A stretch of 64,000 nt of DNA, taken from Clostridium beijerinckii HUN142. GTDB lineage: Bacteria > Bacillota > Clostridia > Clostridiales > Clostridiaceae. Under the pieces are notes generated by a model. It searched no databases. It worked only from the letters and a program-made list of their open reading frames with translations, and was not told the DNA's origin. Made by a program: the position numbers and the translations under genes. Each line of letters starts with the position of its first letter. Positions within the stretch are counted from its first letter, which is position 1. The stretch covers positions 67,876 through 131,875 of the forward strand of contig NZ_KK211337.1 of the NCBI RefSeq assembly GCF_000621745.1. Reading direction: 5' to 3'. This document shows positions 17,589 to 25,547 of this stretch, piece by piece.

Positions 17589-18137
17589 ATGGCTGAAAGA
17601 GATTTAAAATACATTTATGGGAATGAGACAGGGATAATATTAGGTATAAATGCAAATAAAACTATAAAAGAATTGTATGAAGAGAAACTAAAAAAAGGTC
17701 AAAGTAGACATATAAATCTTAAAGAGAAATATGAAGAAATGTATTGGTTTAATACTTTAAAGGAGATCTTATGTAAAGAATTTACCATAAGAAGTGGTAA
17801 GAAGGTAAGAAAGGAACTAAAAACAATTATAGATGAAGAATATGAATTTATGTGTTGTAAAGTAGATAGAAGAATAGTTGGCGAAAATTCTATTTTACTT
17901 TGCAGCATATATAATGGAATTAATCTTAATGAAGAAATAAATGAAAGTATTTTGCTTGAATGTCAGCATAATATGAGAGTTACAAAAGCTGATAAGTGCT
18001 ACTTTGCATGTTTAATAAACAGCAGGAAATTTGTATTTAAAGAGATACATAGAGATGAAAAGGTGATTTCAAGGATAATTAGTGAAGAAAAAGTGTTTTT
18101 TTATGATCATATCTTAAAGGAAATTTCACCTATGTGA
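17589..18137 (+). CDS. YqaJ-like phage recombinase homologue, probably catalytically dead
   Basis: 182 residues. The outline matches YqaJ/lambda-exonuclease-type phage recombinases: ETGIILGINANKTIKELYEEK at the N-terminus (usually GGSDAAAILG...), and C-terminal ECQHNMRVTKADKCYFACL, FKEIHRDEKVISRIISEE and VFFYDH. The residues expected for catalysis are not visible. The usual G-x-x-x-E block reads MYWFNTLKEIL, and the usual E-x-K strand reads ILLCSIYNG; one Asp (CKVDRR) remains. It is therefore a degenerate or repurposed nuclease. It follows the small Xre gene by 53 bases, with GGGGGGA before the ATG. The family assignment is moderate. Confidence 0.6.
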   Translation: MAERDLKYIYGNETGIILGINANKTIKELYEEKLKKGQSRHINLKEKYEEMYWFNTLKEILCKEFTIRSGKKVRKELKTIIDEEYEFMCCKVDRRIVGENSILLCSIYNGINLNEEINESILLECQHNMRVTKADKCYFACLINSRKFVFKEIHRDEKVISRIISEEKVFFYDHILKEISPM

Positions 18138-18341
18138 CTTAAAATGTAGATAAATGGCCTATACACTAGAGTTTAGTAATGGCTGTTTATCTATATTTAT
18201 ATAGTTTCACAGATTATTTTGTTTTCTAGAAAATTATAGCGCAATTAAATCTGCGTACATTTGCCATTTCTGAGTGAAAAACAAATTCTAATAGGGAGTA
18301 CTTGATGCTTTAAGTAAGAAATTGGGTAGGGGACGATATTT

Positions 18342-19385
18342 ATGAAGGGGATAGAGTGGATTAAGCTAAATACAAATATGTGTGAAGATGAAACAATGAG
18401 ATTAATTGACTCACTGCCATTAAGAGATTCTGCAAATTATGTATGGATAAGACTGCTTTTACAGGCGGGAAAGGTTAATGATGGTGGATTAATATATTTA
18501 AAAAAAGACGTGCCTTATACTAAAAAAATGCTGTCTATATTATTTAACAGGCCACTAGATATTATAGAAAAGGTTCTAGATATATTGGAATCTTTTAAGC
18601 TTATCAAAATATATGAAAATAACATAATAAAAATATGTAACTGGGAAAAACATCAGAATATTGAAGGAATGAAAAGAGTAAAAGAGGGTACTCGTGAAAG
18701 AGTTAAAAATTTTAGAGAGAGAAAGAAAAAAGAAAAAGAACTTGTAGAGAATAAATTAAATGCGGATAAAGCTTGTAATAATGCCATAGATGAAGGAAGT
18801 GACGCTAATAAAATTAACAAAAATAAAAACTGTAACGCAAATGTAACGCTACAGAAAGAGAAGAGAGAAGAAGATAAAGAACATAAGAAAAAGATTATAG
18901 ATAAAGAAGAGAATAAAGAAAAAGATAAGGCAAATGATGTTGCTTTAACAAAAGAGAATCATGAACCTTATGATAAAGATCATATACAGACTGAAATTGT
19001 CTCTTCGTCTCATGATGAAATAAAATCACAGGCGCTTAAAATTATAAAAACTTTAGAAGAAAATAATAAAGCAATAAGAGGATTTACTTTAAGCTGGGTA
19101 ATGAAAGCGTTAATGACTCATAAAGAAAAATATATAGAAATAGCTGTTAGAGAGGCAATAGAAAGAAATAAGCTTGATGTAAATTATATTAATGGTATTC
19201 TTAAGAACTGGCTTAAAGAAGGATATCCAAAAGACTATGAAGATATGGAATTTAGTAATTGTAATGCAGGCAATTCAGCAGCTGTTAAAGAAAAACCAAA
19301 ACTTAGATTTATTAACTTTGAGCCTAGGCAGTATGATTATGATGATTTAGAGAAGAAGCTGCTAGGGTGGACAGAAGATAGTTAA
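18342..19385 (+). CDS. Phage replisome organiser / DnaD-like replication protein
   Basis: 347 residues. Residues 1-110 match the phage replisome organiser N-terminal domain (KGIEWIKLNTNMCEDETMRL, FNRPLDIIEKVLDILE, ICNWEKHQNIEGM). A long, highly charged Lys/Glu/Asn linker (about 115-225) leads to a C-terminal DnaD/DnaB_2-like segment (FTLSWVMKALMTHKEKYIEI, then YINGILKNWLKEGYP). Such proteins recruit the helicase to a phage or plasmid origin. No helicase loader or other replication gene is present nearby. The linker may contain an origin, but no clear iterons were seen there. Confidence 0.82.
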   Translation: MKGIEWIKLNTNMCEDETMRLIDSLPLRDSANYVWIRLLLQAGKVNDGGLIYLKKDVPYTKKMLSILFNRPLDIIEKVLDILESFKLIKIYENNIIKICNWEKHQNIEGMKRVKEGTRERVKNFRERKKKEKELVENKLNADKACNNAIDEGSDANKINKNKNCNANVTLQKEKREEDKEHKKKIIDKEENKEKDKANDVALTKENHEPYDKDHIQTEIVSSSHDEIKSQALKIIKTLEENNKAIRGFTLSWVMKALMTHKEKYIEIAVREAIERNKLDVNYINGILKNWLKEGYPKDYEDMEFSNCNAGNSAAVKEKPKLRFINFEPRQYDYDDLEKKLLGWTEDS

Positions 19386-19438
19386 TCATATGAATTAGTT
19401 ATCTTGGGGCTGAGCCTTAATATAAGGGGGAATGGGTA

Positions 19439-20365
19439 ATGAGATATGTTAAAGGAATTGATATCTCAAATAATAATGCAAGTATTGATTTAAATAAAGT
19501 TGCAGAGGATAACATAGAATATGTCTATATGAAAGCTACTGAAGGAAAGACTTTTCAAGACGACAGACTAGAGGAGTTTTATAATTCATGTAAAAGTAAT
19601 GAGCTAAAGGTTGGAGCTTATCATTTTCTGGTAAGTACAAGCTCTCCAGAGGCTCAGGCAGAAAACTTTTATAGAAAGATTAAAGACTATGAATGGGACA
19701 TGATTCCTATACTTGATATTGAATCTGAATTTGATGAATTATGTGATTATATAATAAAATTTATAAATGCATTTAAGGAATTAAGTTCTCTTCAACTAGG
19801 GATTTATTCTTATACAGGATTTTTATCAAATATAGAAGAGATAAAAGATTCTATAAAGGATTATCCTTTCTGGGAAGCAAATTATAATAATGATCCTTGG
19901 AACCTTCCTTCAAATTTCTTTACCAATAGAATAGGACATCAATATACTGAAAATGGAGATATATCAGGGGTAAGCGGAAAATGTGATGTTAATTTATTTA
20001 CAGAAGGTGTTTTGCTTAAAAACAATACGTACTTAGGAACTTGGATAAATGAAAATGATAAATGGTGGTATAAGCATAATGATGGAACCTTTACTAAAGA
20101 TGCTTGGGAATTTATAAATGGAAAGTGGTATTTGTTTGATGCAGAAGGCTGGATGATTTATGATTGGAAAAAGTATGGAGATAGTTGGTATTACTTTGGA
20201 GATTCCAATGATGGAGCTATGAAAACTGGCTGGTGTTATGATGATAAATCTTGCAAATGGTACTATTTTAATGAGGAAGATATAATGCAGACAGGATGCA
20301 TAAATATAGGTGATAAATGGTATAATTTTGATAGTAATGGAGCAATGGAGACTGCAGAAATATAA
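19439..20365 (+). CDS. GH25 lysozyme-type endolysin with wall-binding repeats
   Basis: 308 residues. Residues 1-195 are a glycoside hydrolase 25 muramidase: GIDISNNNASIDLN, YVYMKATEGKTF, GAYHFL and the acidic catalytic strand MIPILDIESE. From about residue 200, some five repeats of the WWYKHNDG / GKWYLFDAEGWM / SWYYFGD type form a choline- or wall-polymer-binding module. No signal peptide is present, as in phage endolysins that need a holin. GGGGGA precedes the ATG. Together with the replisome organiser it marks this stretch as phage-derived. Confidence 0.92.
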   Translation: MRYVKGIDISNNNASIDLNKVAEDNIEYVYMKATEGKTFQDDRLEEFYNSCKSNELKVGAYHFLVSTSSPEAQAENFYRKIKDYEWDMIPILDIESEFDELCDYIIKFINAFKELSSLQLGIYSYTGFLSNIEEIKDSIKDYPFWEANYNNDPWNLPSNFFTNRIGHQYTENGDISGVSGKCDVNLFTEGVLLKNNTYLGTWINENDKWWYKHNDGTFTKDAWEFINGKWYLFDAEGWMIYDWKKYGDSWYYFGDSNDGAMKTGWCYDDKSCKWYYFNEEDIMQTGCINIGDKWYNFDSNGAMETAEI

Positions 20366-20460
20366 AAAATCACATTAGATGGAAACTTAAATTTTAGCAA
20401 GTTCAGTCACGCCCCCTCACAAAGGGAGCAGACCATTGTATAAATCTACTAGGTACAAGC

Positions 20461-20494
20461 GTTGCACTAAAAGATTATTTAGTGCAACTTTTTT
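20461..20494 (+). terminator. Terminator after the endolysin gene
   Basis: GTTGCACTAAA (20461-20471) pairs exactly with TTTAGTGCAAC (20478-20488), followed by T-run. It is a member of the GCACTAAA family and lies between convergent genes. Confidence 0.85.
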
Positions 20495-20505
20495 ACTGGG
20501 AAAAA

Positions 20506-21003
20506 TTATTTGTTTTGAGTTTTAAGGTATTCATAATAGTAACGAATAGCTTCGTCAACGATGGTATTTAAATAAACATTATCATCAATATGAATGGCTT
20601 TAATTTTACTTAATATTCTTACAGTAGAGCGTCTTAAAGTATAACTTCTTACCATATCAAAAGCTTCGCCATCAACAGATGGGGTTCTTCCATTTGGATT
20701 GACTTTTAAGGTTCTATGATCCAGAATTTCCCTCTTGTAATCTTTATCATCATAAGTAGATGGATTAATACAAGAAGTTGAATTAAGAGTAGCATTATTA
20801 TTGTTATTATTTGGAATTGTAGGTGGTGCAGGATGCTCAATAAGTTCTTCATCAGAATCAAAAGAAAATGATTTTAAAAGAGTCCCATCTAATTTAAGCT
20901 CTCCTTCTGAAAAAGTAAATATATCTGAAGATTCATTTTCGTCAACAGAAAAATCATCTTTAATTTCTCCTTTGATCTTAGATTTTTTTACAGACATGTT
21001 CAC
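20506..21003 (-). CDS. Protein with acidic N-terminus and C-terminal ribbon-helix-helix-like domain
   Basis: 165 residues. The first half is acidic, Ser-rich and probably disordered, with an Asn run near residue 64. The last 55 residues (TLRRSTVRILSKIKAIHIDD, then YLNTIVDEAIRYYYEYL) look like a CopG/ParD/Arc-type ribbon-helix-helix DNA-binding domain. The start is GTG at 21003, because GGGAGG is 8 bases upstream; an in-frame ATG is six bases further on. The 5' region holds repeated TTTCTAG and ATAGG boxes that may be its binding sites. A partition or plasmid/phage control role is possible but unproven. Confidence 0.6.
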   Translation of the reverse strand: MNMSVKKSKIKGEIKDDFSVDENESSDIFTFSEGELKLDGTLLKSFSFDSDEELIEHPAPPTIPNNNNNNATLNSTSCINPSTYDDKDYKREILDHRTLKVNPNGRTPSVDGEAFDMVRSYTLRRSTVRILSKIKAIHIDDNVYLNTIVDEAIRYYYEYLKTQNK

Positions 21004-21160
21004 TTATAGTTCCTCCCTTACATATTAAAATGTGAAGAAATAATAAATTCCATAAGCAGTAGCACATGAAGAATCAGTTATGTCTTCATATAAGATATAC
21101 GTAAATATTAAAATATATAAATGCTTTAATATGAAAAAACTTAAATTTTTTTATATATTC

Positions 21161-21290
21161 ATAGGTTTCTAGATTCATATTTTAAAATAAAAATAGGTTT
21201 AAATGTTTCTAGTAAAATAGGTTCATAGGAATATACTTTTCTAGATAAGTATGTTTATAGAAAAATATATAAATATGTAAATATTTATAG
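21161..21290. repeat. Iteron-like short repeats
   Basis: TTTCTAG occurs at 21166-21172, 21206-21212 and 21238-21244. ATAGG occurs at 21161, 21193, 21217 and 21225, and again near 21285. They lie upstream of the ribbon-helix-helix gene and could be its operators or a partition/origin site. Part of the pattern could be chance in such AT-rich DNA. Confidence 0.4.
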
Positions 21291-21385
21291 GAAACATGAG
21301 GGTTTGAGATAGATGAATAAAGATTTACCTAGAATATGCTATGGTAGAATTTAATATTTGCAGCTATAAAAGATTGCTTAGTACA

Positions 21386-21423
21386 TTTTTTGTTTTAAGT
21401 AAATAATTTATAGGGTATAATAT
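21386..21423 (+). promoter_or_regulatory. Promoter module before the nucleotidyltransferase gene
   Basis: TTTTTGTTTTAAGTAA, then GGGTATAATAT (TATAAT at 21416-21421). Nearly the same string occurs before vanZ at 27411-27446, also just after a TTTAGTGC-type arm. Its position implies that the translated region begins downstream of 21429. Confidence 0.6.
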
Positions 21424-21461
21424 TATGTATGTTAAGTGCGACAAGCCAAAGAGCGATAAGT

Positions 21462-21749
21462 TTGAATTTAGAACATAAAGTTGATGAGATATTGCACATA
21501 TGCCATGAGCATAAAAATATTAATAAAGTTATTCTCTTTGGATCTAGAGCACGAGGAGATAATTTACCGAAAAGTGATATTGATCTTGCCGTATATTCTG
21601 AAAATTCAATATCTGAATTTATTGAAGACATAGAAATGAATACAAGTACTTTATTAGAATTTGACTTTTCGGATATGAAAGATATTCATGATGAATTTTT
21701 CATTGAACAAGTTGAAAAAGTGGGGATAATTATTTATGAGAAGCATTGA
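21462..21749 (+). CDS. Minimal nucleotidyltransferase (HI0073/MntA type)
   Basis: 95 residues from TTG 21462. The core is VILFGSRARGDNLPKSDIDL, the GS-x10-DxD signature of minimal DNA polymerase-beta-like nucleotidyltransferases. A further acidic strand (LLEFDFSDM) supplies the third carboxylate. It pairs with the next gene (14-base overlap) as a two-component nucleotidyltransferase, or as a toxin-antitoxin-like module in which the enzyme acts as antitoxin. An ATG at 21429 is in frame but lies only 7 bases after the -10 box, so the later start is preferred. The ribosome binding site is weak either way. Confidence 0.8.
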   Translation: MNLEHKVDEILHICHEHKNINKVILFGSRARGDNLPKSDIDLAVYSENSISEFIEDIEMNTSTLLEFDFSDMKDIHDEFFIEQVEKVGIIIYEKH

Positions 21750-22131
21750 TTTTAAATATATGAATTTAAAGAAAGCTTATGATAGACTTCTTGAAGTAAG
21801 CAGGTTATATGATGGAAAGAACGATATAATAAGGGATAGCTTGATTCAAAGATTTGAATTTACATATGAACTTACTCATAAAACCCTTAGAGAATTTATG
21901 AAATATTTAGGGGTAACTCTTGAAAATTCATTTCCGCGTACAATTTATAAAAAAGCATATGTAAATAATCTAATATCAGATGATAAGGTTTGGATTAGTT
22001 TATTAGAAGATAGAAATTCTACATCACAGATATATAATGAAAGTTTGGCAAATGAAATTGCTAATAGAATAGTGAAGGGATATGTTAATGCAATAGGAGA
22101 ATTAGTTGAAAATTTGGGAAAGCTTTTATAG
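21736..22131 (+). CDS. Nucleotidyltransferase substrate-binding partner (HI0074 family)
   Basis: 131 residues, all helical. The family pattern is clear: DSLIQRFEFTYELTHKTLRE, then FPRTIYKKAYVNNLISDD and VWISLLEDRNSTSQIY. Members form a complex with the minimal nucleotidyltransferase encoded upstream. Related HEPN/HepT proteins are RNase toxins, but this subfamily is usually described as the substrate-binding subunit. A toxin role is an inference. The pair is followed by a strong terminator. Confidence 0.85.
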   Translation: MRSIDFKYMNLKKAYDRLLEVSRLYDGKNDIIRDSLIQRFEFTYELTHKTLREFMKYLGVTLENSFPRTIYKKAYVNNLISDDKVWISLLEDRNSTSQIYNESLANEIANRIVKGYVNAIGELVENLGKLL

Positions 22132-22588
22132 ATAATATAGATGGTTGCGGTCATGTTTACATCCCAAATGAATAAGATTATTGTGGAAGTAAGTGAACTA
22201 AAATAAAAGATTGTTTAGTAAAATTCTTTGGTTCTAGTTTACGGGATTGGGAAAAGCTTAGTGTTATCAGCACTAAGCTTTTCTTATTATTGAATTTAAA
22301 ACTAATAATCTTATTTAAATTAGATGTAATCTATAATTTAGAACTTTCAGCGAAATAATAATATTTCTGCTTTCCATAGAGTGTTGAGTAAATTTATATT
22401 ACAAATTGTTTATCTATATAATCATTAAAGCATTGAAGTCACTCATATTAATGGAGAAATATTAAAAAATTCTTATATTTATTATTTTATGTATGGAACA
22501 AGTGCTATAAAGTGCTATAATAAAAAATATTTGGGTATTGAATATTTTTCATAAATAAATATAAAGCTCTTTATAAGGATGTGGAACA
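22132..22588 (+). other. Intergenic region before the Dlt-like operon
   Basis: Apart from the terminator at 22251-22283 no gene is visible. A short direct repeat AGTGCTATAAAGTGCTATAA lies near 22500, within the likely promoter region of the MBOAT gene. Confidence 0.5.
22251..22283 (+). terminator. Terminator after the nucleotidyltransferase pair
   Basis: GAAAAGCTTAGTG (22251-22263) pairs perfectly with CACTAAGCTTTTC (22271-22283), followed by TTATTATT. Confidence 0.85.
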
Positions 22589-24187
22589 ATGTCGTTTTTG
22601 CAATTTAATTTTTGTATTTTTTTATTTATATTGATTTTGGCATATTATATTTTGCCTAAGAAGTTTCAATGGATATGTTTACTTATTGGAAGTTACATTT
22701 TTTATATATCTGCGGGTGTAAAGACTGTTGGATATATAATTTTTACGACTTTTACAGTCTGGGTTGGAACGATTATTATAAGTAAAATTAATGAAAATAT
22801 GAAAATTGAATTAACTGAAAAAAAAGAAACACTAACATTAGAAGGGAAGAAGCAAATAAAGGCTTTTGCAAAGAGGAAGCAGAGAATAATTTTCTGGTGT
22901 GTTTTATTAAGTAATTTTGGAATTCTTGGGGTTTTAAAATACTTTGATTTTCTATCAAAAAACATTGTTGGATTGTTCAACATGGTAACGCATCATGGAA
23001 CAGTTCCAATGAAGCTGAATTTGTTACTACCATTAGGAATATCTTTCTATACTTTTCAGTCTATGGGATACCTAATTGATGTATATAATGGAAAATGCAA
23101 AGCAGAAAAAAACTTGTTTAAATTTGCATTATTTATTTCATTTTTTCCTCAAATTGTACAAGGCCCTATTAATAGATTTGATAAATTATCGGAACAGTTA
23201 TATAAAACTCACAGGTTTGATTGGCAGAAATTTAAATATGGGCTCCAATTGATATTATGGGGACTTTTTAAGAAGATGGTAATTGCAGATAGAGCCATTA
23301 CATTAGTTAATGAAACATTTAAGAACTATGATAATTATGGTGGTGCAATTACAGTAGTAGGAGTTTTATTCTATTCATTACAGCAATACGCAGATTTTTC
23401 AGGTGGAATTGATGTGGCTATGGGGATCTCTGAATTACTAGGAATAAATATGGCTGTGAATTTTAGAAGACCGTATTTTTCAACCTCACTATCAGAATTT
23501 TGGCGTAGATGGCATATTTCTTTAGGTGCTTGGATGCGTGATTATATATTTTATCCGCTAGCTCTTTCAAAGAAAATGTCTAAAGTATCAAAACTAGCAA
23601 ATAAATACATTGGAAGGAAAGCAGGGAGAATTATTCCGGTTGCCTTTTCTAACTTAGTAGTATTTTTAGTTGTTGGTGTCTGGCATGGAGCTTACTGGCA
23701 TTATATAGCGTGGGGATTATATAACGGAATTGTAATTGCTTTTAGTACGATTCTAGAGCCGCTTTATGAATGGCTAAAAAGAGTAACTAAAGTAAATACG
23801 GAATGTTTTTCCTATCATTTATTTAGGGTATTAAGAACGTTTTTTATTGTAAATTTAGGATGGTATTTTGATAGAGCAAGTAATCTGAATTCGTCACTTT
23901 ATATGTTACATAATACCGTAGCAAATTTTAAAATTACTCAATTACTTGATGGTACAATTTATAAACTTGGGCTTAAGGAACAGGATTTTAGAATTTTATT
24001 TTGGGCAACGGTTATTTTATTTGCAGTAAGTGTATTACAAGAAAGAGGAGTAAAGATACGTGAATTTTTATCTAAGCAAAATTTAGTTTTTAGATGGGCA
24101 GTATTTTATGTATTAATTTTTGCTGTCATAAGTTTTGATGCTAGTTCTGGAAATCTGCTAGGAGGATTTATGTATGCGCAATTTTAA
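22589..24187 (+). CDS. MBOAT-family O-acyltransferase (DltB/AlgI-like)
   Basis: 532 residues, polytopic. The MBOAT landmarks are SEFWRRWHISLGAWMRDYIF (about residues 301-320) and GVWHGAYWHYIAWG with the catalytic His (about 363-376). FFPQIVQGPINRFDKL is also typical. DltB itself is nearer 400 residues, so this longer protein lies between DltB and AlgI types. With the next three genes it should move an acyl or aminoacyl group from a carrier protein across the membrane to a surface polymer. The following gene overlaps it by 14 bases. Confidence 0.85.
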   Translation: MSFLQFNFCIFLFILILAYYILPKKFQWICLLIGSYIFYISAGVKTVGYIIFTTFTVWVGTIIISKINENMKIELTEKKETLTLEGKKQIKAFAKRKQRIIFWCVLLSNFGILGVLKYFDFLSKNIVGLFNMVTHHGTVPMKLNLLLPLGISFYTFQSMGYLIDVYNGKCKAEKNLFKFALFISFFPQIVQGPINRFDKLSEQLYKTHRFDWQKFKYGLQLILWGLFKKMVIADRAITLVNETFKNYDNYGGAITVVGVLFYSLQQYADFSGGIDVAMGISELLGINMAVNFRRPYFSTSLSEFWRRWHISLGAWMRDYIFYPLALSKKMSKVSKLANKYIGRKAGRIIPVAFSNLVVFLVVGVWHGAYWHYIAWGLYNGIVIAFSTILEPLYEWLKRVTKVNTECFSYHLFRVLRTFFIVNLGWYFDRASNLNSSLYMLHNTVANFKITQLLDGTIYKLGLKEQDFRILFWATVILFAVSVLQERGVKIREFLSKQNLVFRWAVFYVLIFAVISFDASSGNLLGGFMYAQF

Positions 24188-25532
24188 ATATAAATGGTTT
24201 AGTGGAATTATATTTATAATGATCTTTATTATTTTAAGTTATGGTTTTGCATTTGTCCTTGTACCAAAAGGAAATTATTCACGAATGACAATGCGTGAAA
24301 TGTACTCAGATAAAAAAGACTTTGATTTAGTATTTGCAGGTGCTTCACTATCTAATAGAGACATTAATCCATATATTATGGATAAGGAATTAGGAGAGAA
24401 TACTTTTAATTATGCATTTTCTCAGCAGATGTTTGTGGGGACTTACTATTCGCTTAAAGAACTGTTTGCTTACCATAAACCTAAACTAATTGTTTTGACG
24501 GTTGACCCAGATAATTTTACCAGTAAGGAAGAAAAACCAATAGTATTTCTTTCAGTTTCTTTATATATGAAATCATTTTTAAATAAGCTTGAATATTATT
24601 TTGCATCGTCTCAGGATGGTTCTTATTTAGACAGGCTATTTCCGTGGCGTGGATATGATGTAAAGTCACCTCTTGATGTAGTAAACAATATTTATGGGAA
24701 ATTTGATTCTTTTTATACAGATTATCCCAAACCGGGACAAGTAGAAGCTATGGAAAATAATAAAAATGGCTATGCAGGAAAAGGCTTTAATAAGGTTGAT
24801 CCTAGTAGCGAAAAAGGAACTCTCAATTGTGATAATTTAAAATTACCTCCTTCTAATAAAAATATAGGTGATATAAACTCAAAAAATATAGAATATTTAA
24901 AGAAGATATCACAATTATGCAAGGAAAACAATTGTGAGCTAATCCTTTTAAGCACACCGTTTCCTACATTTCAAATTCTTAGAGTAAAAAATTACTTTGA
25001 ATTTGATAATAAGGTGGCGGAGATAGCGAGGGGGTTGAATATTGAATATTACAATTATAACTTAATAAAGCCAGAATTATTTAAGATTAAAAATGATTAT
25101 CTTTCTGACACTGAGCATTTGAATACTAAAGGAGCAGAAGTTTTTTCTAAGTCATTGGCAGCTTTCTTAAAGAAGCGCCAAAATGGTGATGATATGAACA
25201 AATATTTTTATACACAAGATGAATATTATGCATCAATAGATTATGTTTCATCTGCATGGTTCAATTGGAAAAAGAGTGATAGTACTATAACATTAAAAGC
25301 TGATTCTCTGCATGGATCTAAAGTTATACCAGAATACCAATTTGTATTATTAGATTCAGAAACTGGACAGGAGCATATTATACGAGATTATGATAAGAGT
25401 CCAGATTTCGTTTTTGATTCCAAGTCTTATAAGAAGTTTAAAATACGAGTAAATGCTAGGGCAAAAGGATCTAAAAATAATGAGGAAATTCGCCATTATG
25501 ACGAAGATGTCTCTAAAACAATAGCAAATTAA
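24174..25532 (+). CDS. Membrane-anchored SGNH-type protein (DltD-like)
   Basis: 452 residues. One N-terminal membrane segment (about residues 9-31) is followed by an extracytoplasmic domain with GASLS (Ser 58, block I of SGNH hydrolases) and SDTEHLNTKGAEVF (Asp/His pair near residues 312-315). This is the layout of DltD, AlgJ and AlgX, which finish the transfer of the acyl group outside the membrane. The last 110 residues have no recognised motif. The ATG at 24174 follows AGGAGG, inside the end of the MBOAT gene. Confidence 0.78.
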   Translation: MRNFKYKWFSGIIFIMIFIILSYGFAFVLVPKGNYSRMTMREMYSDKKDFDLVFAGASLSNRDINPYIMDKELGENTFNYAFSQQMFVGTYYSLKELFAYHKPKLIVLTVDPDNFTSKEEKPIVFLSVSLYMKSFLNKLEYYFASSQDGSYLDRLFPWRGYDVKSPLDVVNNIYGKFDSFYTDYPKPGQVEAMENNKNGYAGKGFNKVDPSSEKGTLNCDNLKLPPSNKNIGDINSKNIEYLKKISQLCKENNCELILLSTPFPTFQILRVKNYFEFDNKVAEIARGLNIEYYNYNLIKPELFKIKNDYLSDTEHLNTKGAEVFSKSLAAFLKKRQNGDDMNKYFYTQDEYYASIDYVSSAWFNWKKSDSTITLKADSLHGSKVIPEYQFVLLDSETGQEHIIRDYDKSPDFVFDSKSYKKFKIRVNARAKGSKNNEEIRHYDEDVSKTIAN

Positions 25533-25547
25533 TATGGAGGAAATATT

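Larger units (their letters stand above)
21004..21428. other. AT-rich divergent intergenic region
   Basis: No gene. It contains iteron-like short repeats (21161-21290) and, at its right end, half of a GCACTAAA-family element joined to a TATAAT box (21416-21421). Confidence 0.5.

Noticed and set aside
14520..21003. Complete prophage
   Set aside because: No integrase, terminase, portal, capsid or tail gene and no attachment-site duplication could be found, so only a remnant or island is claimed.
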